Source: Geomonas subterranea
GTDB lineage: Bacteria; Desulfobacterota; Desulfuromonadia; Geobacterales; Geobacteraceae
Assembly: GCF_019063845.1 (NCBI RefSeq)
Contig: NZ_CP077683.1
Span: 4,146,501-4,210,500 of the forward strand
Reading direction: 5' to 3'
Length of the DNA stretch: 64,000 nucleotides
In this document: one piece after another, positions 60,950 to 64,000 of the stretch
Position numbering within the stretch: position 1 is the first letter of the stretch
Layout of the letters: each line of letters opens with the position of its first letter
Notes under the pieces: model-generated
The model's database searches: none
What the model was told of the DNA's origin: nothing
The model's input: only the letters and a program-made list of their open reading frames with translations
Position numbers and translations under genes: made by a program

Positions 60950-61681
60950 TCAGCGGCGCCGCGCCGCCACCAGGAGCTGATACCCCCCAAAGGGGAGGGA
61001 GAGCCGGAAGGAGACGTACACGAGCGAAGCGAGAAGCTTCTGTGCCGCGGAGTAGCTGCCGGACTCGAGGAAGGCCGCGCAGGCCCGGTCCGGGTTGAGG
61101 TTGATCAGGTGCTTGTACAGGTTGAAGAACGGGAAGCCCCAGGCCTGGCAGCGGACCACCGTGAGCCCGGCCGCCTCCAGCGCCTCCCGGATCTCGCCGG
61201 GGGAGAAGTGGCGGGTGTGGCCGACGCGCCGGTCGATCTCGAAGAGCGGGCCGCAGGGGACGGTGACGAAGAGCCACTGTCCGGTCATCGCCGCGAGCCT
61301 CGCGATCGCCTCGCGGTGATCGGCGCAGTGTTCGACCACCTCCATGCAGGTGACCACGTCGTAGCGCCCGGGCAGCTCCTCCCGGTTCAGGTCCAGCGTG
61401 GCGAAGTTCATGCCGGGGAGCTGGGCCCGGTTCGCCTCGATGACGGCGGGGGACACGTCTGCTCCAGCAAATTCCGTGCCCTGCAGCTCCCGGCTTGCCT
61501 GGAGCAGGAATTCGCCGTTGCCGCACCCCACGTCGAGGAGGGTGCGGGGGGCGGCCAGCTCCCTGACCCAGGAGAGGATCCGGGTGCGCCGGAAGCGGGG
61601 GGCCGGGGAGTAGCGGATCATGTCGTTCCACTTGTCCCAGGCGGCGTCGTAGAAGGCGGTCAGGTTCTCAGGCTGCGACAT
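60950..61681 (-). CDS. Class I SAM-dependent methyltransferase
   Basis: 243 residues with the Rossmann methyltransferase motif I LLDVGCGNGEFLLQA at about residue 48, the acidic motif II region FAGADVSPAVIEANRAQL, and EVVEHCADHREAIARLA. UbiG/methyltransf_11-like. It begins within the end of asnB (22-base overlap) and is followed by the B12-binding radical SAM gene after 14 bases. It might O- or C-methylate a sugar of the glycan. Confidence 0.85.
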   Translation of the reverse strand: MSQPENLTAFYDAAWDKWNDMIRYSPAPRFRRTRILSWVRELAAPRTLLDVGCGNGEFLLQASRELQGTEFAGADVSPAVIEANRAQLPGMNFATLDLNREELPGRYDVVTCMEVVEHCADHREAIARLAAMTGQWLFVTVPCGPLFEIDRRVGHTRHFSPGEIREALEAAGLTVVRCQAWGFPFFNLYKHLINLNPDRACAAFLESGSYSAAQKLLASLVYVSFRLSLPFGGYQLLVAARRR

Positions 61682-63576
61682 GCGAGACTCCAGTTGATGA
61701 ATTGCAGGATGCCCAGAAGGGGAAAGCCGGCGCGGATGGAACCCTTCTTGTGCTCGTCCCAGAGGCGCTGCACCTGGTTCCAGTCCAGTTCGGCAATGTT
61801 TTCGCGTCCTTGCGCCAGGTAGTCGCGGAAGACCCCGGCCATCGGTCCCTCCTGGGCGAACCAGCGGTCCACCGGCGGCAGGAACCCGGCCTTGCGGCGG
61901 GTGAGGGCGGCGGCGGGGATGTCGTCGGCGAGCGCCTGCCGGAGGATCAGCTTCCCCTTGCGGCCGCGCCGCTTGGCCTCGTCGGGGAGGTCCAGGCAGA
62001 AGCCGACCAGGTCGTCGGCGAGGATGGGGACCCGCACCTCCAGCCCGTGCGCCATGCTGGTGCGGTCCACCTTGGCCAGCACCGAGGGGAGGTGGAACTG
62101 GATGTCGGCTTGTTGACGTGCCCCCAAAGATGAACGCGTTTTTGACGCCTCTCCAATGAGAGCGGCGTATTCCGCCACCGGGTCCGAGCCGGAGAGGGCC
62201 GACTGCAACCCGGGTGAGAAAATCCTGTTTTTCAGTGCGTTGCCGCAGATCCTGCGGAAGGTGGCGTGGTCCCGGTCAGGCCCCTCGGCCGCCGCGTCAA
62301 GAATCCGTTCCACCAGGATGCGCGCGCCATAGCGCTGACTGTCGGAGGGGAGGAAGCGGGCAAGGGAGCGGACGGCGTCGCGCAGCGGCGCGGGTAGGCG
62401 CCGGATGAGCGGGGTAAGCTCGCCGGCGAGGTAGGTGTCGTAGCCGGCCAGGAGCTCGTCGCCGCCGTCCCCGGCCAGGATCACGGTCGCTTCCTTGCGT
62501 GCGAAGGCGCAGAGCTGGTGCATGGGGAAGAGCGAGGCGTCGGCCAGAAGCTCCCGCATGCTGGCGAGCGTATCCCGGATGGTCTCCTCGTTCCATTGAA
62601 AGCGCACCACCCGGTGCTCGATCCCCAGGTGCCGGGCGTAGTCGGCCGCGGCGGGGCTTTCGTCGAAGCCCGCCTCGTCGAAGGCGAGGGTGAAGGCGGT
62701 AGGGCGCAGGCCGGCGCGGGTAGCCGAGCGGGCCACGGCGTAGGAGTCCAGCCCCCCGGAGAGGAAGAGCCCGAGCGGCGCGTCGGAGACGGTCTGGGCG
62801 GCCACGGCGCGGTCGAGCCGGGCGCGGAACTCCGCCACGCGCTCTTCCTGCGCGGCCGTCTTACCGGCTTCGCAAGGGGACTGGCCCCTGGCGGAGCCAG
62901 TCCCCGCCGGGCGCCAGAAGCGCTTCAGCTCGGTGCGTGCGGGGGTGGCCTTCAAAAGGGTGCCGGGGGGGAGCTGGCGCACCCCGGCGAGCCCGGTGCG
63001 GGGCGCGGGGAGGTAGTTGAAGGTGAAGTAGCTGTCGAGATCGCAGGGATCGTGGGGCGGCACCGGGTTCAGGGGGCCGAACAGGGCGAGCAGTTCCGAG
63101 GCGAAGAAAATCTCGCCCCCTTTGTCCTGGTAGAAGAGCGGCTTGATGCCGAGCGGGTCGCGCGCGAGCCACAGCGTCCGCTCGTAGCGGTCGGCCACGG
63201 CGAAGGCGAAGATGCCGTCCAGGCGTGACAGTGCAGCCTCACCCCACTGTACCCAGGCCGCCAGGAGCACCTCGGTGTCGGTACGGGTCGTGAAGCTGTG
63301 TCCCAGCGCCTGGAGCTCGGCGCGCAGCTCGCGGAAGTTGTAGATCTCGCCGTTGTAGGTGATGAGGTACCTGCCGTCGGGGGAGGGCATCGGCTGGCGC
63401 CCGGCCTCCGACAGGTCGAGGACGGCCAGGCGGGCGTGCCCGAAGAAGAGCCCCGGCTCCAGGTGCATCCCCTCGCCGTCCGGGCCGCGGTGGCGCACCC
63501 GCCCCAGCATGGCGGCGAGCCCGGCGCGGTCCCACTCCCCCTTGCCGGGGGCGTATATGCCGACAATGCCGCACAT
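61660..63576 (-). CDS. asnB: Asparagine synthase-like, glutamine-hydrolysing amidotransferase
   Basis: 638-residue AsnB-family protein. Cys2 of MCGIVGIYAPGKG is the glutaminase nucleophile; VRHRGPDGEGMHLEPGL and NGEIYNFRELRAELQ follow. The synthetase half has the PP-loop LFLSGGLDSYAVARSA and ILAGDGGDELLAGYDTYL. Paralogues in polysaccharide loci amidate sugar acids or other acceptors rather than make asparagine. A repeat-like 30-bp element (62876-62905) encodes residues about 224-234, in the linker between the two halves. The start follows a short upstream reading frame. Confidence 0.87.
   Translation of the reverse strand: MCGIVGIYAPGKGEWDRAGLAAMLGRVRHRGPDGEGMHLEPGLFFGHARLAVLDLSEAGRQPMPSPDGRYLITYNGEIYNFRELRAELQALGHSFTTRTDTEVLLAAWVQWGEAALSRLDGIFAFAVADRYERTLWLARDPLGIKPLFYQDKGGEIFFASELLALFGPLNPVPPHDPCDLDSYFTFNYLPAPRTGLAGVRQLPPGTLLKATPARTELKRFWRPAGTGSARGQSPCEAGKTAAQEERVAEFRARLDRAVAAQTVSDAPLGLFLSGGLDSYAVARSATRAGLRPTAFTLAFDEAGFDESPAAADYARHLGIEHRVVRFQWNEETIRDTLASMRELLADASLFPMHQLCAFARKEATVILAGDGGDELLAGYDTYLAGELTPLIRRLPAPLRDAVRSLARFLPSDSQRYGARILVERILDAAAEGPDRDHATFRRICGNALKNRIFSPGLQSALSGSDPVAEYAALIGEASKTRSSLGARQQADIQFHLPSVLAKVDRTSMAHGLEVRVPILADDLVGFCLDLPDEAKRRGRKGKLILRQALADDIPAAALTRRKAGFLPPVDRWFAQEGPMAGVFRDYLAQGRENIAELDWNQVQRLWDEHKKGSIRAGFPLLGILQFINWSLACRSLRT
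62876..62905. repeat. REP-like GGGGACAGGC-family element inside asnB
   Basis: On the plus strand the 30 bases read GGGGACTGGCCCCTGGCGG followed by AGCCAGTCCCC; the family core at 31.7 kb (reverse complement) reads GGGGACAGGCACCTGGCGG followed by AGCCAGTCCCC. Only two positions differ. In this copy it is read in frame as about eleven residues of the asnB linker, without a stop. Confidence 0.85.
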
Positions 63577-63579
63577 CGC

Positions 63580-63660
63580 TCAGCCCCGTTTCGGTCCGCG
63601 CAGGGACCGGGGCCGGGGCGCTAACGGTGGCGCGGCGATGTTGCAGGGGTGCAGGTTCAT
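63580..63660 (-). CDS. Possible 26-residue peptide upstream of asnB
   Basis: An ATG preceded by AAAGGAAACCAC opens a 26-codon frame, MNLHPCNIAAPPLAPRPRSL then RGPKRG, whose TGA lies four bases before the asnB ATG. The fit with a ribosome binding site and the position suggest a leader or coupled peptide; it could also be chance. Rich in Pro and Arg, one Cys, no hydrophobic segment. Tentative. Confidence 0.3.
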   Translation of the reverse strand: MNLHPCNIAAPPLAPRPRSLRGPKRG

Positions 63661-63678
63661 GTGGTTTCCTTTCCCGGA

Positions 63679-64000
63679 CTAGCGGAACCTGGAGGTGAAA
63701 AAGTTGAAGGCGGCGGATTCGAGCAGCAGGGCGGAAATGCCGTGGCGAACGCGCAGCCGCGCGAAAGGCGCGTAGAAGAGCGCCAACAGGCGGGTGATCC
63801 TGAACTTCAACGTGTTGCCGGTGTCGACCTTGTTGATCTTGCCGTCGATGAAGTAGGAGCAGATCTGGATCATCCTGATCTCACGTTCCTGCTGTTCACT
63901 GTACCAGGGGGGAGTGTAATCCCCTTCGGCCTCGATTTCCACCCAGTCCTCCAGCCGCTGCGGCTTGCGGTAGCCGCTTTGCACGGCGAGCGCGTAAAGC
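63679..64000 (-). CDS. C-terminal part of a protein, probably a radical SAM protein (runs off the window)
   Basis: The last 107 or so codons of a gene that begins past base 64000. The fragment ends with KFRITRLLALFYAPFARLRV, ISALLLESAAFNFFTSRFR. Its layout (a short TPPWYSEQQEREI segment, then hydrophobic helices) resembles the tail of the B12-binding radical SAM proteins, such as the one at 59472-60935, but no motif of the core is in view. It probably starts the island's operon upstream of asnB. Confidence 0.5.
   Translation of the reverse strand, partial: LYALAVQSGYRKPQRLEDWVEIEAEGDYTPPWYSEQQEREIRMIQICSYFIDGKINKVDTGNTLKFRITRLLALFYAPFARLRVRHGISALLLESAAFNFFTSRFR

Noticed and set aside
1-64000. 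CRISPR arrays, tRNA and rRNA genes
   Set aside because: No regularly spaced direct repeats, no cloverleaf with conserved T-loop sequence and no rRNA sequence were seen. The palindromic repeats are dispersed, not arrayed with spacers.

Overview
The window looks like chromosome from a high-GC member of the Geobacteraceae (the Geobacter / Citrifermentans / Geomonas group). This rests on the proA-nadD-rsfS-rlmH-gpmI gene order, the flhA-flhF-flhG-fliA-flg flagellar block, and the many short GC-rich dispersed repeats typical of these genomes. The genus call is inference from gene content; no rRNA or tRNA gene is present to confirm it.

Layout. (1) 1-16.5 kb, housekeeping and miscellaneous: the 3' part of proA, nadD, rsfS, rlmH, gpmI, an Fe-S flavoprotein, a LUD-domain protein, comF, a JAMM-domain/XPD-type helicase fusion, a YhcC-type radical SAM protein, a secreted protein resembling the non-heme N-terminus of OmcA/MtrC cytochromes next to a MocR/PdxR-type regulator, a lipoprotein with an internal duplication, an FRG-domain protein and an Omp85-like lipoprotein. 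Repeats fill most gaps. (2) 16.7-31.7 kb, plus strand: flagellar genes flhA, flhF, flhG, fliA, flgF, flgG, flgA, flgH, flgI, flgJ (rod-binding domain only), flgM, flgN, flgK, flgL (split by a frameshift), flbD, motA and motB. A clear sigma-54 promoter precedes flhA and a sigma-28-like promoter precedes flbD. (3) 31.8-42.9 kb, plus strand: a glycosyltransferase behind a second sigma-54 promoter, two giant TPR/GT9-like proteins (the first broken by a frameshift), a flagellin of alphaproteobacterial type behind a sigma-28-like promoter and a structured leader, an unknown small protein, and FlbT and FlaF. (4) 43.1-64 kb, minus strand: a compact glycosylation island transcribed toward the flagellin. 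In transcription order it has the end of a probable radical SAM protein, asparagine-synthetase-like AsnB, a methyltransferase, a B12-binding radical SAM protein, a polyprenyl-phosphate-type GT2, a multi-membrane-span protein, a DUF115/Maf-like protein, an acyl-AMP ligase, an SGNH/acyl-carrier/GT2 fusion, a triple-GT2/TPR protein, an OGT/fucosyltransferase-like fusion and a second OGT (frameshifted).

How it fits together. Regions 2-4 read as one flagellar unit: export and basal-body genes, junction proteins, motor, filament protein, the FlbT/FlaF pair that controls flagellin in alphaproteobacteria, and about a dozen glycosylation genes. The most novel-looking part is 52.1-55.7 kb. There an acyl-AMP ligase overlaps a gene encoding an SGNH domain, an acyl carrier domain and a glycosyltransferase in one chain. 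Its logic resembles Dlt-type activate-carry-transfer systems, and I infer that it makes an acylated glycan, possibly on flagellin.

Caution. Three genes (flgL, the first TPR/GT9 gene and the second OGT) are each split by the apparent loss of one base in or beside a short G/C run. They may be sequencing or assembly errors, true mutations or switching. Each is annotated over its full span and the ambiguity is stated.
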